From Pandoraea nosoerga (lineage in GTDB: Bacteria; Pseudomonadota; Gammaproteobacteria; Burkholderiales; Burkholderiaceae): a stretch of 64,000 bases of DNA. The stretch covers positions 124,001 to 188,000 of the forward strand of contig NZ_CABPSC010000004.1 in the NCBI RefSeq assembly GCF_902459585.1, in the 5' to 3' direction. The translations under genes and the position numbers were made by a program. Under the pieces are notes generated by a model, which was given only the letters and a program-made list of their open reading frames with translations, made no database searches and was not told where the DNA came from. Shown in pieces: positions 1 to 8,791 of this stretch (positions are counted from its first letter, which is position 1; every line of letters begins with the position of its first letter).

Positions 1-1
1 T

Positions 2-1054
2 TATGCGCTGCCCGCACAGGTCGTTGTGGGCACCGATTCACATACGCCGCACTGCGGGGCAATCGGGGCGTTCGCGTTCGGCGTGGGCGCGACCGAGATG
101 GCCAACGCCTGGCTGACGGCAGACGTGCGGCTTGCCGTACCGGGCACCTGTCTCGTGCACCTGCACGGCAAGCTGCCGGCCGGCGTTGGCGCGAAAGACC
201 TCGCGTTGCACCTGCTGCATCTGCCCTACATTCGCGACGGGCGCGCCATCGGCCAGGTCATCGAGTTCGCCGGGCAGGCGGTGGCGCATCTGTCCACGGA
301 TGAGCGCGCGACGCTGACCAACATGGTCGCGGAGATCGGCGGGCTCACCGGCCTTGTCGCCCCCGACGCGGAAACCGTGCGGTATCTGCGCGAGCGCCGT
401 GGCATCGACTTCGAGATTGCCCCGTGGATGTCGAGCGATGCGCAGGCGTCCTACGCCCACGTCATCGAAATCGACTGCGCGGGCCTGGAGCCCATGGTGG
501 CCAGCCCCGGCGACCCGGGCAACGGCTTGCCGCTCTCGCGCCTGTCGGCGCCGATTGCCATCGACATCGCCTACGGTGGCTCATGCACGGGCAGCAAGCG
601 CGACGATCTGCGGGCCTGCCACGACGTGCTCGCCTGGGGCCTCGCGCAAGGGCGCCGGGTGGCGGATGGCGTGCGCTTCTACCTGCAGTACGGCAGCGAG
701 GACGTGCGGACGTGGTGCGAGGCGCAGGGCTATACCGAGGTATTCCGCGCAGCGGGCGTGACGCTGCTTGCCCCGGGATGCGGCGCCTGCGTGAATGCCG
801 GGCCCGGCGTGTCGCAAACGGCGGGCGAGGTGGTCATCAGCGCACAGAATCGGAATTTCCCTGGTCGTTCGGGGCCCGGGCAGATGTGGCTGGGCAGCCC
901 CGCAACGGTGGCGGCGAGCGCGCTGGCGGGCTACCTCGTCGGCTTCGATCAATTGCGACGCGACGGCTTCGCCACGCATGCCGGCAGCGCGGTGCGCGAC
1001 GGCACGGCGAGGCGTGGGGCGCCGCTTCCGGAGGGTAATCGATGCAGGACGTGA
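2..1054 (+). CDS. Aconitase / 3-isopropylmalate dehydratase large-subunit family protein (5' end missing)
   Basis: The reading frame is open from the window edge, so the N-terminus lies upstream. The product belongs to the aconitase superfamily, [4Fe-4S] enzymes that isomerise or (de)hydrate hydroxy acids. Cluster ligands are visible as Cys in GSCTG (codon at 584) and a CxxC pair in GCGAC (codons at 779 and 788). The early GTDSHTPHCGA and the late NRNFPGRSG stretch are LeuC-like signatures. No small swivelling subunit (LeuD-like) is visible downstream; it could lie upstream. The gene overlaps the next by 13 bp, so they are probably translationally coupled. The neighbouring CoA transferases suggest a catabolic hydratase rather than leucine synthesis. 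The substrate is not deducible. Confidence 0.85.
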   Translation, partial: YALPAQVVVGTDSHTPHCGAIGAFAFGVGATEMANAWLTADVRLAVPGTCLVHLHGKLPAGVGAKDLALHLLHLPYIRDGRAIGQVIEFAGQAVAHLSTDERATLTNMVAEIGGLTGLVAPDAETVRYLRERRGIDFEIAPWMSSDAQASYAHVIEIDCAGLEPMVASPGDPGNGLPLSRLSAPIAIDIAYGGSCTGSKRDDLRACHDVLAWGLAQGRRVADGVRFYLQYGSEDVRTWCEAQGYTEVFRAAGVTLLAPGCGACVNAGPGVSQTAGEVVISAQNRNFPGRSGPGQMWLGSPATVAASALAGYLVGFDQLRRDGFATHAGSAVRDGTARRGAPLPEGNRCRT

Positions 1055-2328
1055 CCCCTGCGACCCCGATGCCGCTGCAAGGCATCCGCGTCGTGGAGTT
1101 TTCGCACATGGTGATGGGGCCGGCATGCGGCATGGTGCTCGGGGACCTCGGCGCGGACGTCATCAAGGTCGAGCCGGTCGGCGGCGACGCCACGCGGCGG
1201 CTGCTGGGCACCGGCGCGGGCTTCTTCCGCACGTTCAACCGCAACAAGCGCAGCCTGGCCGTCGACGTCACGCGGCCCGAGGGGCGTGAGCTGATCCTGC
1301 GTCTCGTGACGACCGCCGACGTGGTGACGGAGAACTTCAAGCCGGGACGCATGCGACAGATCGGTCTCGATTACGCCACGCTCTCGCGACTCAATCCGGC
1401 GCTCGTCTACGTCTGCCTGAAGGGCTTTCTGCCGGGGCCGTATGCCACGCGCACCGCACTCGACGAAGTGGTGCAGATGATGGCCGGGCTCGCGTACATG
1501 ACGGGGCCGCCGGGGCAGCCGCTGCGCGCCGGGTCGTCGGTCAACGACATCATGGGCGGCGTGTTCGGCGCGCTGGCCGCGCTGGCCGCGCTCTACGAGC
1601 GCAAGTCCACGGGGCGCGGGCAGGAAGTGCAGGGCGCGCTGTTCGAGAATTGCGTGCTGCTCGCGGCGCAGCACATGCAGCAATACGCGGTGACGGGCGT
1701 GGCGCCGGACCCGATGCCGGCGCGCGTGTCGGCCTGGGGCGTGTACGACGTGTTCACCGCGCGTGACGGCGCGCAGATTTTTCTGGCGGTGGTGAGCGAC
1801 TCACAGTGGCGTATTTTCTGCGACGTGTTCGGCCGTCAGGATCTCGCCGACGACGCGCGACTGACTACCAACAACGACCGCGTGCGCGAGCGCGACTGGC
1901 TGCTGCCGTTGCTGCGCGAGATGGTGCTGGGCTTCGACGCGAGCTATCTGGCGGCGGCATTCGAGCGTCACGGGTTGCCGTTTGCGCCGATCGTCAGGCC
2001 CCAGGCGCTGTTCGACGACCCGCACCTGCGGGCCAGCGGGGGGCTGGGCGAACTGGAGACCGACGACGGCGAGCGCACGCAGGTGCCGCTGCTGCCGATC
2101 ACGATGGGCGGACAGCGGCTGCCGGCACGTCGGCCGCTGCCCTCGACCGGGGAACATACCGACGAAATTCTGCGGGATCTGGGTTATCGCGACGCGCAGA
2201 TCGCCAAGCTGCGGAGCGACGGTGTCGTGGCCGGACCGATGGACGGGCGCGCGCGCGGGGCGCTCGCCGGCGCCGACGCGCCGGACAATGGCGCCGGGCC
2301 CGTGCTGTGGGAGGGCGGCCACGATTGA
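1042..2328 (+). CDS. CaiB/BaiF (class III) CoA-transferase
   Basis: This 428-residue protein is a full-length family III CoA transferase, which moves CoA between carboxylic acids through an aspartyl-CoA intermediate. The N-terminal segment LQGIRVVEFSHMVMGP and GADVIKVEP (residues 12-45) is typical. The catalytic Asp is D169 in SSVNDIMGG, the same number as in formyl-CoA transferase. The gene starts inside the end of the aconitase-like gene (13 bp overlap) and is followed after 181 bp by a second member of the same family. Together the three genes look like an operon that activates and rearranges an organic acid. The acid and the CoA donor cannot be told from sequence. Confidence 0.9.
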   Translation: MQDVTPATPMPLQGIRVVEFSHMVMGPACGMVLGDLGADVIKVEPVGGDATRRLLGTGAGFFRTFNRNKRSLAVDVTRPEGRELILRLVTTADVVTENFKPGRMRQIGLDYATLSRLNPALVYVCLKGFLPGPYATRTALDEVVQMMAGLAYMTGPPGQPLRAGSSVNDIMGGVFGALAALAALYERKSTGRGQEVQGALFENCVLLAAQHMQQYAVTGVAPDPMPARVSAWGVYDVFTARDGAQIFLAVVSDSQWRIFCDVFGRQDLADDARLTTNNDRVRERDWLLPLLREMVLGFDASYLAAAFERHGLPFAPIVRPQALFDDPHLRASGGLGELETDDGERTQVPLLPITMGGQRLPARRPLPSTGEHTDEILRDLGYRDAQIAKLRSDGVVAGPMDGRARGALAGADAPDNGAGPVLWEGGHD

Positions 2329-2509
2329 GGGGAGGCGAACCTGCGCCGTGGCGGGGGCGCGTCTGGCAGCAAAGGCGGCGCGCGCCGCGAGCCATCCCGT
2401 AATCCGACGATTCGGAGTTGTCCGAACCGCTTATGCCCGCTCTCTGCTTGCGGGCAGTCGCCCTGGCGCGGTACGGTGTGGCTATCCCACCGTCATCATT
2501 CGCCACGTC

Positions 2510-3658
2510 ATGAGCCAATCATCCGACAGATCCGACACATCCGACACATCGGATACGCCCGGCACGTCCGGCGCACCGCGCAGCGATCGCGGCAGGAACG
2601 CCGCCGAGTCTTCCGATCCGTCTTTCACCGCGCCGCAACTGCCGCTCGCGGGCGTCGTGGTGCTCGACCTCACACGTCTGCTGCCCGGTCCGCTGGCGGG
2701 CATGCGGCTCGCGGAGATGGGGGCGGAGGTCATCAAGATCGAGGACAGGGGCTCGGGCGACTACGCGCGCGAGATGATGCTGGGCGAGGGTGAAGCCGCG
2801 CCGAGCGCGTTCTGGCGGCTGCTCAATCGTGGCAAGACGGTGGCGCGCCTCGACCTGAAGGACGACGCGGACCGCACGACGTTCCTCGGGCACGTCGCGC
2901 GTGCGCACGTGCTGCTCGAAGGGTTTCGGCCCGGCGTGATGGCGCGCCTTGGCTTCGGTTACGAGACGCTGGCGCGGCATCGGCCGTCGCTCGTGATGGC
3001 GTCGATCTCAGGGTACGGACAGCACGGACCGATGTCGCAGGCGGCCGGGCACGACATCAACTACATCGGCTACGCCGGCGTGCTCGACCAGTTGTGCGAT
3101 GCGGGCGACGCGCCCATCGTGCCCAATTTCCAGATCGGCGACCTTTATGGCGGCGCACAGGCGGCAGTGCAGGCCGTGCTCGCGGCACTGGTCTCGGCGC
3201 AGCGGACGGGGCGCGGACGATGGCTCGACATTTCAATGACGCACGAGGTGTTCCGATCGAACCTCGTGCCGGCCGTCGCCATGCATCGGCAAGGGCGGGC
3301 GCCGCGCGCCGGCGACGACGTGCTCAACGGCGGCGTGCCGTGCTATCAGGTCTATCGCACGCAGGACGGGCGTTACATGGCGGTGGGTGCGCTCGAGCTC
3401 AAGTTCTGGCAGACCCTGTGCGACGTGCTCGGACGCAGTGACTGGAAGACTCGCCACTGGTCGCTCGGGCAGGCGGTCGGCGCCGAGGACGCTCGCACGC
3501 TGCAGGCCGAACTCGCGGCGGTGTTCGCGAGCGCCACGCAGGCAGAGTGGACCGCGCGTTTTGCGCACGCCGATTGCTGCGTCACGCCGGTGCTCCGGCT
3601 TGAAGAAGCGATGGCGCATCCGCTTTTCGCCGAGGCGCGCGAAGCGTTGGTGCCTTGA
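2510..3658 (+). CDS. CaiB/BaiF family protein, alpha-methylacyl-CoA racemase-like
   Basis: The product (382 aa from the ATG at 2510) begins with a low-complexity tail rich in SDT repeats (residues 4-35), followed by the family core from LPLAGVVVLDL. It carries AGHDINY with H181 and IGDLYGG with D211. The 30-residue spacing equals that of the His/Asp acid-base pair of bacterial alpha-methylacyl-CoA racemase (H126/D156), so racemase chemistry is more likely than CoA transfer, though both folds share the Asp. The frame is open far upstream, but the upstream part overlaps the previous gene and does not resemble the family, so the start at 2510 is chosen. The stop is followed by a 15-bp tandem repeat. 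Confidence 0.85.
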   Translation: MSQSSDRSDTSDTSDTPGTSGAPRSDRGRNAAESSDPSFTAPQLPLAGVVVLDLTRLLPGPLAGMRLAEMGAEVIKIEDRGSGDYAREMMLGEGEAAPSAFWRLLNRGKTVARLDLKDDADRTTFLGHVARAHVLLEGFRPGVMARLGFGYETLARHRPSLVMASISGYGQHGPMSQAAGHDINYIGYAGVLDQLCDAGDAPIVPNFQIGDLYGGAQAAVQAVLAALVSAQRTGRGRWLDISMTHEVFRSNLVPAVAMHRQGRAPRAGDDVLNGGVPCYQVYRTQDGRYMAVGALELKFWQTLCDVLGRSDWKTRHWSLGQAVGAEDARTLQAELAAVFASATQAEWTARFAHADCCVTPVLRLEEAMAHPLFAEAREALVP

Positions 3659-3682
3659 AGCAGCCGTTGGGCCGCGAGGCGA

Positions 3683-3743
3683 GATTGAAGAGGGGGTGAT
3701 TGAAGAGGGGGCGATTGAAGAGGGGGTGATTGAAGAGGGGCGT
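3683..3743. repeat. 15-bp tandem repeat, four copies
   Basis: The unit GATTGAAGAGGGGGT occurs at 3683, 3698 and 3713, with the last base T or C, and a slightly altered fourth copy starts at 3728. It lies 24 bp after the racemase-like gene in the intergenic stretch before the lipoprotein gene. Four near-identical copies suggest slippage; copy number may differ between strains. Confidence 0.9.
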
Positions 3744-3864
3744 GATTGACCAGGAGGTCTGTAAGGAGGGCGCGTTACCGATTGTCACAATTTTCCGCCG
3801 GTGCTGGTGCGAAGTCGGCGCGTTGATCGCGTAGAGTCGGTCGCTGATCGATAGCGAACGACTC

Positions 3865-4716
3865 ATGACCCAACGGTATGGACTGCACGGGCGGCTTGCG
3901 CGGCGGCCGCGACGACAACGACATGCGCAGCCGGTGCGGGCAGTGCCGCCAGTGCCGGTGCCGCCAGTACGATGGGCGCCACGGCTGGCACAACCGGCAT
4001 ACGCGCTGGCGGCGCTGGCTCTCGCCGTGTGCGCGGGGTGCGCGTCGTATCAGGACGCGCCCACGGATCGCGGCAAGGTCCGTTCGACGTCCATGACCAC
4101 CGCGGACCTTGCGCAGACTGACATCAACCGCATGGCCACGCTCGGCATGCGAGCGAATCTGGAGAGCCTCTATCGGCTCGCGGACAAGCTGTACAAGCGC
4201 AATCCGCGCGAATGGCGCAAGAGCGGGGCGGCAACGCAGGCGCAGGCGATGGCGCAGTTGCGTGCGTGCGTCGAGGAGCGTCGAAGCTTGCCCGGACTGA
4301 AGGATCTGCGCGACGTGAAGGCGCTGTCGCTGTCGCTCGAACCGTCGTTCGACGGCGATCGGGTGGCGGCCTTCGTCTTTAGCCTGGCAGACACGATCAT
4401 CACGGCGCACGGCGGTGCCACGGTGTTCTACCTGAGCGACGGACTCGACGCGCAGCGCATCTACAACGCCGCACGCAACGTCGAGATCGCGGCATGGCTG
4501 CTGGCGAGCCGCCACGACCTGTCCGGGCGGCCGCTGCTGCTGGCCAACGAAATGGCGGACGTACGCAATGTGAGCTTCGAGCGCGAATTCGGCAAAATCA
4601 TCGGCCGGCTCGATCTGCTCGCCGAAATGCTCGACGAGAAGTACCGCCGCGCAGGCATCGGGTATGTCCAGAACCTGCTCGGCGCTCAATTCCTGCAATT
4701 CCTGCCCGTGCGGTGA
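3865..4716 (+). CDS. Putative lipoprotein of unknown function
   Basis: The 283-residue product has an Arg/Pro-rich start, a hydrophobic stretch (AYALAALALAVCAGCAS, residues 46-61) and a Cys at 59 that could be lipidated. The -3 residue is Cys rather than Leu/Val, so the lipobox is imperfect. The N-terminus is long for a signal peptide, and a GTG near 3934 would give a more usual length. The rest is a mixed alpha-helical sequence without a domain I recognise. It ends 38 bp before the LexA box of dinB and is probably not under that control. Coding is supported by codon use and by the conserved-looking C-terminal region; the function is unknown. Confidence 0.65.
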   Translation: MTQRYGLHGRLARRPRRQRHAQPVRAVPPVPVPPVRWAPRLAQPAYALAALALAVCAGCASYQDAPTDRGKVRSTSMTTADLAQTDINRMATLGMRANLESLYRLADKLYKRNPREWRKSGAATQAQAMAQLRACVEERRSLPGLKDLRDVKALSLSLEPSFDGDRVAAFVFSLADTIITAHGGATVFYLSDGLDAQRIYNAARNVEIAAWLLASRHDLSGRPLLLANEMADVRNVSFEREFGKIIGRLDLLAEMLDEKYRRAGIGYVQNLLGAQFLQFLPVR

Positions 4717-4754
4717 GACGATGTCACGGATGAGGCGCATACGTTGCGCGAATG

Positions 4755-4770
4755 CTGTATATTTGCACAG
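4755..4770. promoter_or_regulatory. LexA (SOS) box of dinB
   Basis: CTGTATATTTGCACAG is a perfect CTGT-N8-ACAG palindrome, the core of the LexA operator, 18 bp before the ATG of dinB. Its position decides the dinB start: a more upstream in-frame ATG at 4744 would put the operator inside the coding region. Confidence 0.9.
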
Positions 4771-4788
4771 TGTTTTCGCCTGTCCGCC

Positions 4789-5919
4789 ATGTCCACCACC
4801 ACGCGCAAGATCATCCACTGCGACGCCGACTGTTTCTACGCCTCGGTCGAGATGCGTGACAACCCGTCGTTGCGAGGCATCCCGCTGGCCGTCGGCGGAC
4901 AGCCTGACCAGCGCGGCGTGGTGGCGACCTGCAACTACGAAGCCCGGGCCTTCGGGGTGCGCTCGGCCATGCCGTCGGCACAGGCGCTCAAGCTTTGCCC
5001 GAGCCTGCACATCATCCCGCCGTCGATGGACCGCTATCGCGAGGCGTCGCAACGCATCATGGCGATTTATCGCGATTACACCGAACTGGTGGAGCCGCTG
5101 TCACTGGACGAGGCATATCTCGATGTCACTCTCAGTGAGCGATGCGAAGGATCGGCCACGCTCATCGCCCGCGAGATTCGCGCGCGCGTCGCCGCCGAAG
5201 TGGGGCTGACCGTCTCGGCCGGCGTGGCCCCGAACAAGTTCATCGCCAAGATCGCCAGCGACTGGCGCAAACCGGACGGCATGTTTGTCGTGCGGCCGGC
5301 CGAAGTCGACGCGTTTGTGGCCGCGCTTCCCGTCGAACGCCTGTTCGGCGTGGGCAAGGTCACCGCAGAGAAACTGCGCGCGCTCGGCGTGGATTCGTGC
5401 GGCGACCTGCGCCGCCATTCCATGACCGAACTGATCGAACGTTTCGGCGTGTTCGGGCAACGGTTGTACGAGCGTTGCCGCGGCATCGACACGAGGGAGG
5501 TGTCGCCGGAGCGCGAGCGCAAATCGATCAGCGTCGAGACGACTTACACGCGTGACTTGCGCACGCTGGCCGACTGCGCCACGGCCCTCGAGCCGTTGCT
5601 GCACCAGTTGGCCCAGCGGATCGAACGGGCGCGCCGCAGCGAGCCGCTCGCAGTGGCCAAGGTCTTCGTCAAGATTCGCTTTGCCGACTTTTCACGCACG
5701 ACGGCCGAAGCGGGCGCGCTTGGCGTCGATCCTGCGCAGTGCCATCAACTGCTCGCACAAGCTGTCGGACGCCGGCGCAAGCCCGTCCGCCTGCTGGGCG
5801 TGGGGGTGCGGCTGCTCGAGGCGCAGGCGACGCGGCAATTGCGGCTTTTCGACGACTGGGACGGCGGTGCGTCGCTCGGTCGGGCTGGCGCGGGCGATAA
5901 TGAAACATCGCAAACGTAG
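4789..5919 (+). CDS. dinB: DNA polymerase IV (Y-family translesion polymerase)
   Basis: The 376-residue product is a complete Pol IV. The metal-binding residues are D12 in HCDADCFYASVE and D107/E108 in SLDEAYLD. The little-finger domain occupies about residues 240-345. A C-terminal QLRLF (350-354) matches the beta-clamp-binding motif and implies recruitment to the sliding clamp. It copies past damaged bases during the SOS response. The start at 4789 is chosen because the sequence MSTTTRKIIHCD matches the family N-terminus and a LexA box sits directly before it. The MgtC-like gene follows after 23 bp and could be co-transcribed. Confidence 0.96.
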   Translation: MSTTTRKIIHCDADCFYASVEMRDNPSLRGIPLAVGGQPDQRGVVATCNYEARAFGVRSAMPSAQALKLCPSLHIIPPSMDRYREASQRIMAIYRDYTELVEPLSLDEAYLDVTLSERCEGSATLIAREIRARVAAEVGLTVSAGVAPNKFIAKIASDWRKPDGMFVVRPAEVDAFVAALPVERLFGVGKVTAEKLRALGVDSCGDLRRHSMTELIERFGVFGQRLYERCRGIDTREVSPERERKSISVETTYTRDLRTLADCATALEPLLHQLAQRIERARRSEPLAVAKVFVKIRFADFSRTTAEAGALGVDPAQCHQLLAQAVGRRRKPVRLLGVGVRLLEAQATRQLRLFDDWDGGASLGRAGAGDNETSQT

Positions 5920-5942
5920 CTCGAACGCGCGGGAGGTGGGGG

Positions 5943-6476
5943 ATGGCGGAGATCATCGAAGTCATGCTGCGGCTGATGGCCGCGCTCGTGCTGGGCGGCA
6001 TGGTCGGGCTCAACCGGAACCTGCACCACAAGTCCGTCGGGCTGCGCACGCTGGCCATCGTCTCGTTCGGTTCAGCCTTGTTCGTGCTGGCCGTCGTGCC
6101 ATTCCCCGGGACGTCGCTGTCCTATGACGCCTCGTCGGTGAGCCGGGTGGTGCAGGGTATCGTTGCGGGGATCGGTTTTCTCGGCGCAGGCTGCATCGTC
6201 CGGCCGAACCGCGGCGGCTCGGTACATGGCTTTACCACGGCGGCGGCGCTCTGGAGCACCACTGGCATCGGCATCATCTGCGGGCTGGGACGCTGGCACA
6301 TCGCCGTCGCGGCGATGGTGTTGCTGCTCATCGTGCTGGCGGTCGGCGGGCCGATCGAGGATATCGCGCACAGGTGGCTGGGGCACGACGAGCCGGAAAA
6401 GGGGGCGTCGGGTGCATCGCGGGAAGCGTCGCCGGACGAGGACGTGCCGGCGCGGCATGAGCGCGACGGCAAGTGA
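5943..6476 (+). CDS. MgtC/SapB family membrane protein
   Basis: The 177-residue product has the MgtC N-terminal domain: GGMVGLNR near the start, hydrophobic helices at about residues 8-22, 35-52, 66-86 and 92-130, and the conserved GIGFLGAGCIV and TTAAALWSTTGIG segments. The C-terminal tail after residue 140 is charged and short, lacking the ACT-like domain of Salmonella MgtC. Family members affect Mg2+ adaptation and, in pathogens, ATP synthase activity; the role here is not shown. A GGGAGGTGGGG ribosome-binding site precedes the ATG. It follows dinB by 23 bp. Confidence 0.88.
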   Translation: MAEIIEVMLRLMAALVLGGMVGLNRNLHHKSVGLRTLAIVSFGSALFVLAVVPFPGTSLSYDASSVSRVVQGIVAGIGFLGAGCIVRPNRGGSVHGFTTAAALWSTTGIGIICGLGRWHIAVAAMVLLLIVLAVGGPIEDIAHRWLGHDEPEKGASGASREASPDEDVPARHERDGK

Positions 6477-6555
6477 GCGCTGCCGCGCGTCGGCAGAAGA
6501 TGGACATCGCCGTCTCCTTGCCCCGGACATCAGGGGCAGACTCCTGCGGATACCG

Positions 6556-6580
6556 AAGAAAAATGCCCGCCGAAGCGGGC
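6556..6580 (-). terminator. Rho-independent terminator of the leftward lipoprotein gene
   Basis: Read on the minus strand, GCCCGC-TTCG-GCGGGC forms a stem with a UUCG tetraloop followed by ATTTTT. It lies about 155 bp beyond the stop of the minus-strand lipoprotein gene at 6737. Confidence 0.8.
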
Positions 6581-6736
6581 AAATGACGTTGTCGCAGTAC
6601 CCCCAAAAGGACGTAAGAGGGCGATTTCATTTTGGTCAGCCGGCCATCGTTCGCCAATCGGGGCTTGCCCGATTAGGGAAAGCACGTTCGGGAGACTACG
6701 TAACGGCGTTGCCGGGCGCGGGCCTCGCGATACCGT

Positions 6737-7204
6737 TCATTGCAGCGCGCGCAGCTCCGTGGCGCGAGCGCGCGCAACGCGAAGCCCGTCGGCCTGCAGT
6801 GTGAGCGTGGCCGCATCGGCTTGTTGTGCGGCGTCGGCCGGCGTCGTGTAGGTCGCGATGGCCGCTTGTCGCTCGCGACGGAAACGCTCGCTGATCGGCG
6901 CACACTCGGTCGCCGCTTCGTCGGCAAGCCGGGCCGGATCGGGCACGAGGTTGACGTAGCGCGCGACATGACCGTAGAGGCAAGTGCGGTATTGGGCCGC
7001 GGCAGCGTCTGCGGCCACCAGGTGGCGCTCGCGCAGGGTCGCGGCGTCGGACGCCGCGGGGCGGGTTGCTGACGCCGGCGCCGACGGGCTTGACGGGGTC
7101 GCGCAGCCGGTCAGCAGTAGCGCGGCCACCGCGCAAAGCCGCATTGGCGCGAGGCGACGCGCGCCGGCCAAAGTCGGAAACATCCGAGTCATGAAGTCGT
7201 CCAT
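6737..7204 (-). CDS. Putative lipoprotein of unknown function
   Basis: The product (155 aa if started at 7204) has a hydrophobic segment ending in LLTGC (residues 30-34), a good lipobox, followed by an Ala/Ser/Pro-rich linker. The mature part is helical, with a long Arg/Ala-rich C-terminal helix, and I recognise no domain. Starts at 7204, 7192, 7183 and 7144 are all possible; the last would leave a minimal 13-residue signal. None has a strong ribosome-binding site. The same minus-strand frame stays open far upstream, but that part is the antisense of photolyase. A terminator follows at 6556-6580. Probably exported and anchored to a membrane. Confidence 0.7.
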   Translation of the reverse strand: MDDFMTRMFPTLAGARRLAPMRLCAVAALLLTGCATPSSPSAPASATRPAASDAATLRERHLVAADAAAAQYRTCLYGHVARYVNLVPDPARLADEAATECAPISERFRRERQAAIATYTTPADAAQQADAATLTLQADGLRVARARATELRALQ

Positions 7205-7294
7205 GCCGATGGCATAAAGTTCGCGATGCCGATATGGTACGGGATTCGAGGAACCCATCCGAGGCAGGTGCGACGCGTGTCGCACCATTCCGAC

Positions 7295-8791
7295 ATGAGC
7301 GAATTCCACAAGGGACTGGTGTGGCTGCGGCGCGACTTGCGCTGCACGGATAACGCGACGCTGGCGCAGGCGCTGGCGGCGTGCGCTCAGGTGTATGTCG
7401 CATTCGTCTTCGATACGACGATCCTTGCCGACCTGCCGCGCGACGACCGTCGCGTGGCGTTCATCCACGACAGTGTCACCGAACTCGCACAGGCGCTCGA
7501 GCGCGAGGGGGGCGCGCTGATGGTGCGGCACGGAGATCCGGTGACGGAGATCCCCGCGCTCGCGCAGTCGCTTGGCGTGCAGGCGGTGTTTGCCGGCCGC
7601 GACTACGAGCCCGCGGCGCTCGCCCGAGACCGCGCGGTGTCGCGAGCGCTCGACGCACTCGGCATGCGTTTCGAACTGATCAAGGACCATGTGATCTTCG
7701 AGCGCAGCGAGATCCTGAGCGCGCAAGGAGAACCGTACAGCGTCTTCACGCCCTATCAGCGCGCGTGGTTGAGGCAGGTCCGGCCAGCCGATCTGGCGCC
7801 GCACGGGCGGGCGACCGATCTGAAGCGGCTGGCCCCGGCGCCGCCGGACGTGGGGGCGGTGCCGACGCTGGCGGCGCTCGGTTTCGACGTGCCTGAGGCG
7901 CGGCGCATGGCAGTCCCTGCCGGCGAGCGCGGCGCGCGGCAATTGCTGGACGATTTCCTGCCGCGCATGGCGCACTACCACGAGCGTCGCGACTACCCGG
8001 CGGTGCGCGGCCCGAGCTATCTTTCCGTCCATCTGCGTTTCGGCACCCTCTCGATTCGCACGCTGGCGCGCGAGGCCCATGCCGCAATGCTGCGCGGCGG
8101 CGAGGCCGGCCGCGGCGCTCGGGCGTGGCTGGGCGAGCTGATCTGGCGGGAGTTCTACTTCATGATCCTGCATCACCACCCATGCGTGGTCGAGCGCGCG
8201 TTCAAGCCCGCCTGCGACGCCATCGTATGGGCCAGCGGCGCGGCGGCGGACGCCCATTTCGCGGCATGGTGCGAGGGCCGGACGGGCTATCCGCTGGTGG
8301 ACGCCGCCATGCGGCAGATCCGCCAGACGGGCTACATGCACAACCGGTTGCGCATGGTGGCGGCGAGCTTTCTGGTGAAGGACCTGGGCATCGACTGGCG
8401 TCGCGGGGAGGCCTACTTTGCCCGGGCGCTCAACGACTTCGATCTGGCGGCGAACAACGGTGGCTGGCAGTGGGCGGCCTCCACCGGCTGCGACGCACAA
8501 CCATACTTCCGGATCTTCAATCCGGTCACCCAGTCCGAGAAGTTCGACCCTCAGGGGCGTTTCATAAGGAAATACGTGCCGGAACTCGCTGGCCTGCCGG
8601 GCAAGGCCGTCCATGCGCCATGGCGCGCCGATGCCGACGTGCTCGCGGCGGCGAACGTGACGTTGGGCCGCGATTATCCGCACCCGGTGGTGGCGCACGA
8701 TGTCGCACGCAGGCAGACGCTGGCGCGGTACGCGGTCGTGAAGACGCCTGCCGTCTCGCGCCGTGCGACGGAGGGGGGCGCACCGGCATGA
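7295..8791 (+). CDS. phrB: Deoxyribodipyrimidine photolyase
   Basis: The 498-residue product repairs UV-induced cyclobutane pyrimidine dimers using light and reduced FAD. The N-terminal alpha/beta photolyase domain begins with LVWLRRDLRCTDN (residues 8-20). The C-terminal FAD-binding domain contains WREFYF, GYPLVDAAMRQI, GYMHNRLRM, and the NNGGWQWAASTGCDAQPYFR region (over residues 280-410). Length is usual for class I photolyases. The ATG at 7295 gives the family N-terminus MSEFHKGLVWLRR; the frame is open further upstream without similarity. The gene is divergent from the lipoprotein gene, with about 90 bp between them. Confidence 0.95.
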   Translation: MSEFHKGLVWLRRDLRCTDNATLAQALAACAQVYVAFVFDTTILADLPRDDRRVAFIHDSVTELAQALEREGGALMVRHGDPVTEIPALAQSLGVQAVFAGRDYEPAALARDRAVSRALDALGMRFELIKDHVIFERSEILSAQGEPYSVFTPYQRAWLRQVRPADLAPHGRATDLKRLAPAPPDVGAVPTLAALGFDVPEARRMAVPAGERGARQLLDDFLPRMAHYHERRDYPAVRGPSYLSVHLRFGTLSIRTLAREAHAAMLRGGEAGRGARAWLGELIWREFYFMILHHHPCVVERAFKPACDAIVWASGAAADAHFAAWCEGRTGYPLVDAAMRQIRQTGYMHNRLRMVAASFLVKDLGIDWRRGEAYFARALNDFDLAANNGGWQWAASTGCDAQPYFRIFNPVTQSEKFDPQGRFIRKYVPELAGLPGKAVHAPWRADADVLAAANVTLGRDYPHPVVAHDVARRQTLARYAVVKTPAVSRRATEGGAPA

